Origin: Fusarium oxysporum f. sp. lycopersici 4287
Taxonomy: Eukaryota > Ascomycota > Sordariomycetes > Hypocreales > Nectriaceae
Direction of reading: 5' to 3'
DNA length: 64,000 nucleotides
Assembly (NCBI RefSeq): GCF_000149955.1
Contig: NC_030990.1
Coordinates: 2,500,627 to 2,564,626, forward strand
Shown: piece after piece, positions 1 to 9,615 of the stretch
Position numbering within the stretch: position 1 is the stretch's first letter
Layout: every line of letters begins with the position of its first letter
Made by a program: the position numbers and the translations under genes
The notes under the pieces: model-generated
What the model saw: only the letters and a program-made list of their open reading frames with translations
Told to the model about the DNA's origin: nothing
The model's database searches: none

Positions 1-747
1 CTGTTAGTGTTGAAGTCGTACTTCAGAAAACATCCAAAGCAAGCCCTCTTGCGTGGTGGCTTGATGATGTTGTTCCTGGGACTCCTCGTGGCAACCCTGA
101 TCCTAGAGTTCATTACACTATCCGAGCCGCGCGACAGGCTATTTCTCTGCGGCCTTCACTATCCGGTATTACCTCGTCTAGGATCAATGGGTGTCAGATG
201 CTTCTCAATGGCTGTGATGCTGGCCTTTGTCTACTGGAACGCTTTCCGATCGATCAAACTGGACAACTCTCTAAGATACGAACTCGAGAACAACACTTCC
301 AAGAACACGATCCTACGATGGATATATTCGGGGGGTCAGAGAAAGGTAGACTTTCAGAAGTACTTGGGACACGAGGAAAAAGATAAGCGCCAGCGGAATC
401 GAAAGAAGGTGGCAATACTGGAACAAAGTCCTGAGTTTTTGGAAACCTTCACCATGGTGACACCGCTTATTGTGGCCGAGATGGCTGCCTCAGTTCTGTT
501 TGAGTTGCTGGTCGCCATCTTCTCCTTTTCAATTGCCCTGTACACACTGGTCATTGGTGTTTTCTATCAAGGTGCCGACGTCAAGCCACTATTGACCGCG
601 AGCTTTGGGCAGATTATGCCTATGCTTCTTCTGATCGTTATTGCTCTGACAGCAGTCGAGGTTGGCAGTGAGTCTGTCACACAAAACATGAACTTTGAGA
701 CATTGACTGAAATATCCTATAGCAATCAAGAACTTCCGAAGGATTGA
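1..747 (+). CDS. Multi-pass membrane protein, 5'-truncated by the window edge
   Basis: The reading frame is already open at base 1 and has no ATG near the edge, so the N terminus lies upstream or in an earlier exon. About 248 residues are visible, ending at TGA 745-747. There are at least four hydrophobic segments: one near the start (LMMLFLGLLVATLILEF), one around SMAVMLAFVYWNAF, and two in the C-terminal half (ELLVAIFSFSIALYTLVIGV and QIMPMLLLIVIALTAVEV). Between them is a basic, charged loop of about 60 residues (DKRQRNRKK). I recognise no family. An AATAAA lies 13 bp after the stop. Function unknown; a membrane protein is all that can be said. Confidence 0.6.
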   Translation: MLVLKSYFRKHPKQALLRGGLMMLFLGLLVATLILEFITLSEPRDRLFLCGLHYPVLPRLGSMGVRCFSMAVMLAFVYWNAFRSIKLDNSLRYELENNTSKNTILRWIYSGGQRKVDFQKYLGHEEKDKRQRNRKKVAILEQSPEFLETFTMVTPLIVAEMAASVLFELLVAIFSFSIALYTLVIGVFYQGADVKPLLTASFGQIMPMLLLIVIALTAVEVGSESVTQNMNFETLTEISYSNQELPKD

Positions 748-759
748 GATCGAGATCGA

Positions 760-765
760 AATAAA
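760..765 (+). terminator. Possible polyadenylation signal AATAAA
   Basis: AATAAA directly follows the stop codon of the truncated membrane protein gene. Fungal polyadenylation signals are loose, so this is only suggestive. Confidence 0.35.
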
Positions 766-937
766 AAAACATCCCGTCTTATTACACAATGCTACGAGGG
801 GCGGCCCAGGATCAGAGAGTAATAATGTGCTCTCGAGCCGAGTACAGTCGTTCAACTTACAGAACAGCATGACAGGCGTCACAGAGGATGTGTCGCTGCA
901 AAATCCTCCTAAAACCTATGGGACCTCATTATTGCCT

Positions 938-1397
938 ATGGCTGCTGCATCTCATAGTCAACCAGACCTCTCAGGCACTGCTGGCTTTGGCTCAAGAGTC
1001 GACTCAATGACCAGATGGATGACACCAAGGAGAACGACGACAATAGAATTAGAAGAGGGGGGACGGGTAAGTTGCTCTTGTTTTTCCATATCCAGTGCCT
1101 CCTTTCAGGTGTTGTAGACGAACTAACATGCACTAGTCTCTACTTTATGCTGCCGATTCAACTTTGGATCTTCTTGACATTGCTCTTAGAAGCGCCAAAG
1201 GAATAACCTATGCTGCGATCTGCCTTGTTCTCTTCCTCTTGGCTGGGTATTTTGTTGCATGCTTTCTCTTCTATCAGTATGTGGTGCCAGCTACTGCAGG
1301 AGTACTCATCATAGGAGGCATGTTTGACCTTCTTCGAGGCGTGCGAGGCGTCCACAGAATAAGAAGTGAAAGGCTTCAGAAGGAAATACAGATATGA
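938..1397 (+). CDS. Possible small two-exon membrane protein
   Basis: Tentative model: exon 1 938-1066 and exon 2 1137-1397, joined across an intron with donor GTAAGT (1067), branch-like CTAAC and acceptor CACTAG (1136). The join keeps the frame and gives about 129 residues. Exon 2 carries two adjacent hydrophobic stretches (around AAICLVLFLLAGYFVACFLF and VVPATAGVLIIGGMF), followed by a basic tail. Exon 1 is low-complexity and could start earlier, as the frame stays open upstream without an ATG. No family recognised. It could also be part of a larger gene with further introns. Confidence 0.35.
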
Positions 1398-1989
1398 TGC
1401 AGGCAATACACCATAGTATGATGGCATTTGTTTATTCATACTACCTAGGCGTAGAATCCAAGCCTGCTCTGACATCATATTCTCGTTAAATAGGTAGGTA
1501 GTCAGTCTTGAAGCACACCGAATTACTCACTCAACATCCATCGTTTGCCAAAACCGAGGCATACCTACAGGCAGCAACAGTCCATGATTCAGAGAGCCTG
1601 GACTGGGCTGTCAGCAGTGAATATATGTATTAGAGACCCACTCGGGTACCAATGATTTCAAGCAAAGTACTTCAAAATGTAGTGTCCCCGAGGGCAAAAT
1701 CCAAGTTACGTAGTGGAAGTGTGAAGTGCATTGACTTCATTGCCCCAATTAAGCAGCAAATGAAAGTGGGTTGTGTGCTCTGTGGTGTGTGGGTGTGGGT
1801 GCCTCACTAGGTCATCGCTCGCTGCACGAAAAAATCTGGCACTAACATCCAACTTTTGGGATCTTCAGGCTCCAGAGTCCAGTCCAGAATTAATAGTTCC
1901 ACGACTCCCAGACTCTCGAGGAGAAATCTCTACCGGAAGAATACCACTCACATACAAAGGTCTGAGCTAAGCACAGTTCAACCGCCAAA
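1398..1989. other. Intergenic region, eRF1 upstream region
   Basis: No coding gene seen. It holds a TAGGTAGGTAG cluster near 1492-1502, a GT-rich patch near 1768-1801 (gtgtgtgggtgtgggtg) and presumably the eRF1 promoter and leader. Confidence 0.4.
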
Positions 1990-3604
1990 ATGAGTGACGC
2001 TCAGGCGAACGAGGCCGAGAAGAACGTGAGTCTTATCCTCATCCCAGCCCTCGAATGCCCCTCTTCTTTTCTCGTGTCGTCCGTTGCCCCGCGATCGAGA
2101 AATTAACGTCTAGGCCATCGACAAACCCCAAAGACAATGACTGACAGCATCGTTCAATAGATTGAGATCTGGAAGGTCAAGAAGCTGATCAAGCGTCTTG
2201 AAGCCGCCAGAGGAAATGGAACCTCAATGATTTCCCTCATTATCCGTAAGCCGTTCTCGTGAGACAAGCCCTCCCAAAACGCGCACTAACTCGTGTGTCC
2301 TTTTAGCTCCCAAGGATCAAGTCTCTCGAGCAGCCAAGATGTTGGCTGAAGAATACGTACGGCTCCAGAGTCCTCTCGAAATTCCCCTATGACGACACTA
2401 ACAACCCCTCAGGGTACCGCCTCCAACATTAAATCTCGAGTCAACAGACAGTCTGTCTTGTCCGCCATTACCTCGACCCAGCAGCGCCTCAAGCTGTACA
2501 ACAAGGTGCCCCCGAACGGTCTGGTCGTCTATTGTGGTGAAATCTTGACCCAGGAAGGCAAGGAGCGAAAGGTCAACATCGATTTCGAGCCCTTCAAGCC
2601 CATCAACACCTCCCTCTACCTGTGCGACAACAAGTTCCACACCGAGGCTCTGGCCGAGCTGCTCGAGTCCGATCAGAAGTTTGGCTTCATCATCATGGAT
2701 GGTAACGGTGCCCTGTTTGGAACTCTTAGCGGCAACACCCGTGAGGTCGTCCACAAGTTCTCTGTCGATCTTCCCAAGAAGCACGGTCGTGGTGGTCAGT
2801 CCGCTCTCCGTTTCGCCCGTCTGCGAGAGGAGAAGCGTCACAACTACGTCCGAAAGGTTGCCGAGTTGGCTGTCCAGAACTTCATCACTGCCGACAAGGT
2901 CAACGTCGCTGGTCTCATTCTTGCTGGTTCCGCCGATTTCAAGAACGACCTCAACGCCTCCGACATGTTCGACGGCCGCCTTGCGACCAAGGTTATCAAG
3001 GTTGTTGACGTTTCTTATGGTGGTGAGAACGGTTTCAACCAGGCTATCGAGCTGTCTTCCGAGACTCTCGGCAACGTCAAGTTCATACAGGAGAAGAAGC
3101 TCATCGGAAAGTACTTTGAGGAGATTAGCCAGGACACTGGCAAGGTTTGCTACGGCATTGAGGACACCCTCAAGGCTCTCGAGCTCGGTGCCGTCGAGAC
3201 TCTGATCGTCTTCGAGAACCTTGAGATCACCCGCTGGGTTCTCAAAGACAGCAACGGCAGTGAGGTCATCCTTCACACCACCAAGCAACAGGAGCAGACC
3301 AACCGTGACAAGTTCCTCGACAAGGAGACTGGCCAAGAGATGGAAATTGTTTCTCAGGAATCCTTCCTGGAATGGATTGCGGAACACTACAAGGACTTTG
3401 GTACCACTCTTGAGTTTGTTTCTGACCGATCCACCGAGGGCAACCAGTTCGTCAAGGGTTTCGGTGGTATCGGCGGTCTTCTCCGCTACAAGGTCAACTT
3501 TGAGCAGCTGGCTGACTTGAGTGACGACGATGAGTACTACGACGGTGAGTTGGCATAATGTCTGGGAAATGAGAGCTCTCGATTCTAATGAGCAAACAGA
3601 TTGA
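1990..3604 (+). CDS. SUP45: Eukaryotic peptide chain release factor 1 (eRF1)
   Basis: Recognises all three stop codons in the ribosomal A site and triggers peptide release together with the GTPase eRF3. Five exons: 1990-2025, 2161-2245, 2307-2356, 2413-3544 and 3600-3604, giving 435 residues, the normal length. Seen directly: the stop-codon-decoding motif NIKS (about residues 62-65), the YLCDNKF motif, and the catalytic GGQ loop (about residues 184-186, HGRGGQS), then the eRF3-binding C-terminal domain and an acidic tail. The start fits the family ([12 protein letters not shown]). The last intron (3545-3599, GTGAGT...CAG) leaves only 5 nt in the final exon, so the protein ends EYYDD. If that intron were retained the end would be EYYDGELA. 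Identification is certain; the tiny last exon is inferred. Confidence 0.96.
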
Positions 3605-4632
3605 CCAGCGGATCCCCTCGTTACCAGCGAGGGATCGACTCAAGTTCATCCGTCCATGTACAACAACAGTGCCATGCGCCCCGAGGCGCAGAGGTCGACC
3701 GATGCCGCGCCGATGTTAATCGCCCAGCACCGCTTGGTGGAGAGGGACAGTCTCGCGCCTCTCCATTCTTCCCGCCAGGCATCGCGACCCAGTCCGCTTC
3801 GCACAATGATGACGGCTTGAGTTATGATCGACGGGAATAGAGGTACATCTCAGACCCTCAATTCTTGCACCTCAGGAAATCAGAATGTCAGGTCTAACGG
3901 CTGGTAGGCCCAACCATTAAAATTGAAAGATAGCGGTGGCACGGCGGCTAGGGGATCGATCTTGAGGGTCATCATGGGTAACGCATCATATCGCGACGTC
4001 CGGCCTGAAGATTGTTGTTATTTGAGTAGAGTCGGCGTTAGCTGGCTGCAAGGCTTGTCCCTGATTGGGCACATATAGTCATGAGCAGGCATTACACGCC
4101 GGGTCAACGAAATACTAGTCGTTTGCATGGCCATTGTTCTGAGTTGAAGTGAAATAATTTGATGTACTCCGTATCACCCAACTGAAAACAGAGGGGGCGG
4201 ATGAAAAGAGCCTCTCCATCCGGGGGGGGAATATCCATAAATCAGGGGGAAACTCACATTATACTTTACGATTTCATGAAATAAGGCTTACTAGCATTGT
4301 ATGATATCGTATTATTGATCACCGCGTATTTGAACGATATTAGCTCCATGCCCCATTCCGGTGTTTCTGGTCACTGTGGGGGTCCGCGGACCTTAGGTAC
4401 CTAGGTAGGTAGGTACCCAGCATGGATGTGCTACGTCAATACAAGCTTACATGGGCTGCACCTAGGATACCTGGAAATGACCTATCAACGAACACATCTT
4501 GTCAACATCATTCCATCTCAGAATCACCGTCATATAGTTTTCCCTTTCTCCCGTCTCTGCGCTACAGAGGGACCTCAGCTCAGTGTCAACTGAAGCTGTC
4601 GTCAGGCGCTTAAACATAATTATCTTCTTATA
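3605..4632. other. Intergenic region between eRF1 and the LAM-type gene
   Basis: Contains the eRF1 3' UTR and the promoter of the next gene. A short open frame continues after the eRF1 stop to 3840 but has no protein-like character. A TTAGGTACCTAGGTAGG cluster sits at 4393-4418. Nothing else is recognised. Confidence 0.4.
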
Positions 4633-7600
4633 ATGCCTGTAGACTCCCCTCCACCAGCGGCCAACCAGGCTGGCCGCGCCATCCCCGTCGGCCTCAACGA
4701 AGCAGCACTCGATTCCCCGACTTTTCGTGTAACCGCTGCAAACTTTGGCGACCAAGTCGATGCTATAGAAAAATGGCTCAACGGATATGCTCAGTCGACG
4801 TCGAAACTACTGCACGATATCCTCGCCCTCGAAGAGACGATTAATACCTTTCTCGTGAAGACGATGCCCTCGGCGGCTGACGGCGTTGTCGACAATGATT
4901 ATACATTTTTGGCTTTGAAGAGGGTGGGCGATGGATGGCGAGAGTATTGGATTCAGATGATAAGCACAATGAAGAAGATGGAAGGTCTAGTTGTCGACCC
5001 TATTCGGCAGTTCATCGTTGGCGACCTCAGGAACTTCAAGGAGTGCAGGAGGGCCATGGAGCAGGCGCAGCGAACGTTTGACTCTACGCTCGCTCGATAC
5101 GTCAGTCAGTCAAAGACAAAGGAGCCCTCAGCTCTGCGCGAAGATGCCTTTGCTGTTTTTGAGACCCGAAAGGCATACCTCAAGGCCTCGATGGATTACT
5201 GCCAGCTTGCACCGCAGCTGCGCTTTAGCATGGATAAGCTGCTTGTCAAAATATGCAGTGAGCGTTGGAGCCAGCTGCGGCGTGCCAAAGAAGCAGCAAT
5301 CGACACTACACGCTGGAATCAGGAAATGGAGCGCATTCAGGGTTGGTCGAATGAAATGGGAGCGTCTGAGATGGTTTTCAGGCGAGAGTTGCAGTCTGCC
5401 AGGAGAGAGATTGGAGAAAATGCGCTCGCAGGATTCAAGCCATCCCGTGAGCTCGAGGACTACAGCACTTCAACCGTTCCTTTCCTCGGCACTCGTGGCC
5501 CCATCACTGTTCGTCTTGAGGAAGGTGCCACAGTTGTCTCTGAAAAGCAAGGATGGCTGTTCCTGCGGGTGCTCTCAGGGAAGCCAGCAAGACATACGTG
5601 GATCAGGAGATGGTACTATTGCCGTGATGGCATCTTTGGTTGGCTGATACCAGGGCCTCTGGGAGTTCTTCAGGGTGACGAGATTGGAGTTCTGCTTTGT
5701 AATGCAAAGCCGGCTGTGGCTGAAGACAGACGCTTCTGCTTCGAGGTCAAGACCAAGAGCCAGACAATCCTGCTCCAGGCAGAGACTCAGGGCGAGCTGA
5801 CCGAGTGGTTGGAGGTTTTTGAGGTTACCAAGAAGCGGGCTTTTGAAACCAGCATGAACAGAACTAGTGCTTCTCTTCCCGGGTCCGTTGATCCTGCGTT
5901 TTCCATCTCTCCCCCCAGTATTCCCGAGTTCTCTGCCAAGGCCCTCGACGCACAGATCGGTATCTACGATGAATCAAGCCCTAGTATTGACCGAACAAAC
6001 ACATTGCCTATTCCAGGACCAGACGGTAACCTCAGTACACGACAGAGCTTTGACGTTAACGGCAGCATCTCTCGTCGTACCATCACTGCTCTGGGTCGAG
6101 ACCTGGCTCGAGAGGAGGGCGAGAGTGGCCGTGAGCATGCTGCCAGAATCATCCAAAAACTCGACCTACATCGCAAAGCGACCTTTGGCACCCAAGGCCC
6201 CGAAGCTGGACAGGGAGGTTCAGCTTCCACGACTGGACTGGCTAGCATGATGGCTACTAGCCACACGCTACCGCCAGGATTCCCAGGGTCTGTTGGAAGC
6301 ACAACAAATTTCAGACAGACGCCTAGCATGCTGCCATCAGTTGACACACAGGTTGGCACTTTGGCTCCAGCAACCCTGGCCAAGCCACCCTCGATGACTG
6401 GATTGAGTCGTATTGCAGTCCTGACAGCAGGAGAACGCCAACCTGTAGGTAACAATAGGAAACTCCCTGCGTCTGTGGTTGCGAACTACTGGGGAACAAG
6501 TCTCTGGGGTGCAATGAACGCACCGCCACAACCCGTCCTTCCCAGACTCGATGAGGATGACCCTATTGGTGTTGTCGTTCCTGGAAGCACCGTAGGACAA
6601 GGTGTTCAGCGGAAGGACGGTGGCGAATACTTCCCCCGAAACTATCCCCCAGAGTTGAGAGCGCAACACGCACAGTTTCGACTCCTTTTCCCAGATGCGC
6701 CATTGGAGGAGAAGCTGGTGCTTGTCTTCCGGGCCGCCTGGACTGGGTCTCCTGAGCGAGGGCCCGGCAAGCCAGACATGGCGGGCGATGGCCGTATATA
6801 CGTTACACCCGACAATATGTACTTCTACGGACAACAAATAGGACTCGTAACGGCCTACAGTATCAGCCTTGATATCATCAGTGAAGTAACGGCAGCGCCA
6901 GGCAGGGACTGCGACTTCATTTTCCTGCATCTGAATGAAAACGCCAACGAAACAGGATATACCAGGATCACTATCAAAGTCTTCTTGGAGGACCTTGGTC
7001 TACTCCACACTCGTCTCAACCTATTAATCGATGACATCCAGGCTGAGGAGCCCATGGATGTTGAGGCGATCATCACCACCTTGATCAATCTCGAAATTGA
7101 AGACTATGACCGCCCAAGTCCCAGTGTCGAAAGCTGGGAGGAGGTCTCGGCAAACACGCCCATGGATGACGGTACTTCGATGGGGCGGCCCGTTGCTCGG
7201 CGTATGGAGTTCAGCCCTCCGCTTCGTCTTTCGAAATCGAGGACTCGACATAACCATAAACTTCACTTGCCAGCTCGCCCTGTCATTTATGAACCAGAGG
7301 GCATGAAGGAGATGGCGGCTGAGCGACACTTTGAAATTAGTGCCAAGTCCTGCTTCCACGTTTTGTTCGGTGACAAGAGTTTCGTATTCCCAAAGCTGTA
7401 CTTTGAACGACGTGCTCAGCAGATCGCTCAAGGACCCTGGGTTCTAGTTGATCAAGGCAGGATGAGACGTGACTTCCAGTTCAAGGTTGACTACAAAGAT
7501 GTCTTGGGTCGGTCCAAAACGGCCGATGTTAATGACTACCAGATCATCGATGTCTTCAGCGATCACGTTACGTACGTGGTGACTCATGTCAAGACGGCGT

Positions 7601-8721
7601 GGCATCTGCCTCACTCAAGCTGGTTCAAGGTTGTGACCAAGATTGTCATAACGCATGTAGCCAAGTCCAAGTGCAAACTAGCCATCTACACAAAAACGGA
7701 TTGGTCAAAAAACCCAGCGCTCTCCAAAAACCTGATTGACCGCCAAGCCATTCACGATGCTGCAAGTGACGCTGAAGAGTTGGCTGAGGTTGCTACGGAC
7801 CAAGTTCGAAAGCTTGGAACTCGCAGTCGAACAAACAGAGCAATTCAGGTGTACGGTCAGATTGGGCAACAGACAGAGGTGGTGGTCTTCTCGCCTGCTG
7901 CAACAGATTCAACAAAGAAGCAGGCCATCAAGCCTCGAACCCTGACGACGATGGTGTTTGAGACGATTCGGTCCCTGGGAGAGAGTGCAGTATCGTCACT
8001 CATCATGTGGGCTATCGCTGTGCTGCGCAACTTGTTCAACTTGATTACAGCTCAGTGGATCATCCTTGCGCTTCTCGCATTCAGCACACTGACAAATCTC
8101 CTACTAACGTCGAACGAGACTTCGACGTGGTGGAGAGAGCGAAGAGCAGCAGGATTCATGCAAAACATCGGAATTCGACCCAACTCCATGATGAGCAAGG
8201 CCATATACTTTGCGGATCTGGATGCAGCATCGGGGACTAATCAAGGGTTGTCTTTTCCCGAAAACAGCACATGCTTCTCGACCTTCAAGGATCTACTGGA
8301 TACGACAGATATGGATACGCCCTGGGAGGATGCCGGTGCTAGTTTGGCTACACCTACTAGTCGTGCTACAGCCCGTCGACTTCGACGGACTCGACAACGG
8401 CTAGGATCGTACCGACATGACTTGTTAGTAGCCATGAGGGTTGTCAACAGCATTGAGCGAGAGATGCTACAGTCAGAATGGGAGAATTGGTTGGTAGATG
8501 AAAAGTTCCTCTGTGATGAACTGGATACTATGCTTCAGCAGCAGGGCGACGCAAAGGGGCAGAAGAAAGGGGCAGAAGCCGGCAAGGGGTCACAGAAGGT
8601 CATGGAGCCTATACCAGCTAAGAGACGGCAGGCCCTCGAGCAGTGGCGGGATACTTACTGCGGGAGCTGTAAGCAGGACTATCAGGTTGCGATGAAGGAT
8701 CGGAAGTTGTCGATTGTGTAA
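4633..8721 (+). CDS. SIP3/YSP1-type (LAM family) BAR-PH-GRAM-VASt membrane protein
   Basis: A 1362-residue protein in one uninterrupted exon. Domain order read from the sequence: a helical BAR-like region (about 25-270); a PH domain (about 298-402, including the WIRRWYYCRDGIFGWL core); a low-complexity Ser/Pro linker; a GRAM-like region (about 675-770, VYVTP-like RIYVTPDNMYFYG); a VASt/StART-like domain (about 897-1060, from HFEISAKSCFHVLFGD); a hydrophobic anchor (about 1130-1158, TAQWIILALLAFSTLTNLLL); and a charged tail. This architecture belongs to the yeast Sip3/Ysp1 (Lam3/Lam1) group of ER-anchored sterol transporters at membrane contact sites. A role in ER-plasma membrane sterol transfer is inferred from that family. 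The ATG at 4633 is the first in a frame that stays open to the stop. Confidence 0.88.
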   Translation: MPVDSPPPAANQAGRAIPVGLNEAALDSPTFRVTAANFGDQVDAIEKWLNGYAQSTSKLLHDILALEETINTFLVKTMPSAADGVVDNDYTFLALKRVGDGWREYWIQMISTMKKMEGLVVDPIRQFIVGDLRNFKECRRAMEQAQRTFDSTLARYVSQSKTKEPSALREDAFAVFETRKAYLKASMDYCQLAPQLRFSMDKLLVKICSERWSQLRRAKEAAIDTTRWNQEMERIQGWSNEMGASEMVFRRELQSARREIGENALAGFKPSRELEDYSTSTVPFLGTRGPITVRLEEGATVVSEKQGWLFLRVLSGKPARHTWIRRWYYCRDGIFGWLIPGPLGVLQGDEIGVLLCNAKPAVAEDRRFCFEVKTKSQTILLQAETQGELTEWLEVFEVTKKRAFETSMNRTSASLPGSVDPAFSISPPSIPEFSAKALDAQIGIYDESSPSIDRTNTLPIPGPDGNLSTRQSFDVNGSISRRTITALGRDLAREEGESGREHAARIIQKLDLHRKATFGTQGPEAGQGGSASTTGLASMMATSHTLPPGFPGSVGSTTNFRQTPSMLPSVDTQVGTLAPATLAKPPSMTGLSRIAVLTAGERQPVGNNRKLPASVVANYWGTSLWGAMNAPPQPVLPRLDEDDPIGVVVPGSTVGQGVQRKDGGEYFPRNYPPELRAQHAQFRLLFPDAPLEEKLVLVFRAAWTGSPERGPGKPDMAGDGRIYVTPDNMYFYGQQIGLVTAYSISLDIISEVTAAPGRDCDFIFLHLNENANETGYTRITIKVFLEDLGLLHTRLNLLIDDIQAEEPMDVEAIITTLINLEIEDYDRPSPSVESWEEVSANTPMDDGTSMGRPVARRMEFSPPLRLSKSRTRHNHKLHLPARPVIYEPEGMKEMAAERHFEISAKSCFHVLFGDKSFVFPKLYFERRAQQIAQGPWVLVDQGRMRRDFQFKVDYKDVLGRSKTADVNDYQIIDVFSDHVTYVVTHVKTAWHLPHSSWFKVVTKIVITHVAKSKCKLAIYTKTDWSKNPALSKNLIDRQAIHDAASDAEELAEVATDQVRKLGTRSRTNRAIQVYGQIGQQTEVVVFSPAATDSTKKQAIKPRTLTTMVFETIRSLGESAVSSLIMWAIAVLRNLFNLITAQWIILALLAFSTLTNLLLTSNETSTWWRERRAAGFMQNIGIRPNSMMSKAIYFADLDAASGTNQGLSFPENSTCFSTFKDLLDTTDMDTPWEDAGASLATPTSRATARRLRRTRQRLGSYRHDLLVAMRVVNSIEREMLQSEWENWLVDEKFLCDELDTMLQQQGDAKGQKKGAEAGKGSQKVMEPIPAKRRQALEQWRDTYCGSCKQDYQVAMKDRKLSIV

Positions 8722-9615
8722 TACACTAGAAAGAGCATACTTTGTTATTGGGTAGGGCGCCCTAAGTAAGTTTCCTTGGTAGCTAGCTATACATATATGT
8801 GTAAGCAAGCACTTGCGAGTTGAATAGAACTCTCGGGCTCGCCCTCGCCTGGCGAATTTCATCTGTCATCATACGTACGTAGGCGGAGCGGACTCTGTCA
8901 CAAATTCCGAGAAGCGGTGCTTAACATGGGCAGCAGCTTGACTAATCGGGAGTAGGATATTCTGGAATTGATTATGCATAATTCTAGTCGTTTTCGTTTA
9001 TACGGAGAACCAAGGATGCAGCGGGTCTGTTTGCCTTATCACAGCTGACAGTGCCTTGTCCTACTTTAATTATCTATGAAATAGCCACCTTTCAGAAATG
9101 TAAGAGATTGAGATTACCTTAGTACTTTGTATATTCATGAGCTACCTTGGTAACTCGATGCCGTGCTCCCGATGCTGCGAGGGGACATTGTCGTGGATGA
9201 CTAAGCTGTGAGGGTATTGAGGTGGTGTAGGTGAGGGGCTAGGCTTGGCCACTGAAGGTTACCTATAGTGGAGGTTAGGTTAGTGACGTCAATCGCGGGA
9301 ATGACGGCAGTTGATCATGGCCCATAGCGGCCGAGAGAATAAAAGAGGTTCTTGGTATGATTCCGACTGCTATTTCTAGCGTTGGTTGGTCGTTGGTCTT
9401 CTTGGCTTTATCTCATCTTGTTCTACTTCTGACGTCTTCATCTTTGAAACTTAGCGACTTTTTGGACTTTCCTTGCTTTATCTCGTAAGCAGGCACGAGG
9501 CTCATATTTTGCTAGATACTAGATACTCCTACTCTCACACTTGCTCTGATCACTAACTAAATCCAATCCATCCGCCGTTAATCTCCATACCTATCTATCC
9601 ACTCGGCCAGCAGCT
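8722..9615. other. Intergenic region, promoter of the DUF3074 gene
   Basis: No coding gene. It includes a perfect CRE-like octamer at 9284-9291. A pyrimidine-rich leader (TTGGTCGTTGGTCTTCTTGG and following, about 9380-9600) precedes the start codon at 9616, as is usual for expressed fungal genes. Confidence 0.4.
9284..9291. promoter_or_regulatory. CRE/ATF-type palindrome TGACGTCA
   Basis: A perfect 8-bp palindrome about 325 bp upstream of the DUF3074 start codon. This is the consensus site of ATF/CREB-type bZIP factors in fungi. Function is inferred from the motif and its position only. Confidence 0.45.

Noticed and set aside
2398..3387. A 329-codon minus-strand open frame across eRF1
   Set aside because: It lies fully antisense to conserved eRF1 coding sequence; its Leu/Val-rich translation is the usual shadow of C-biased codons.
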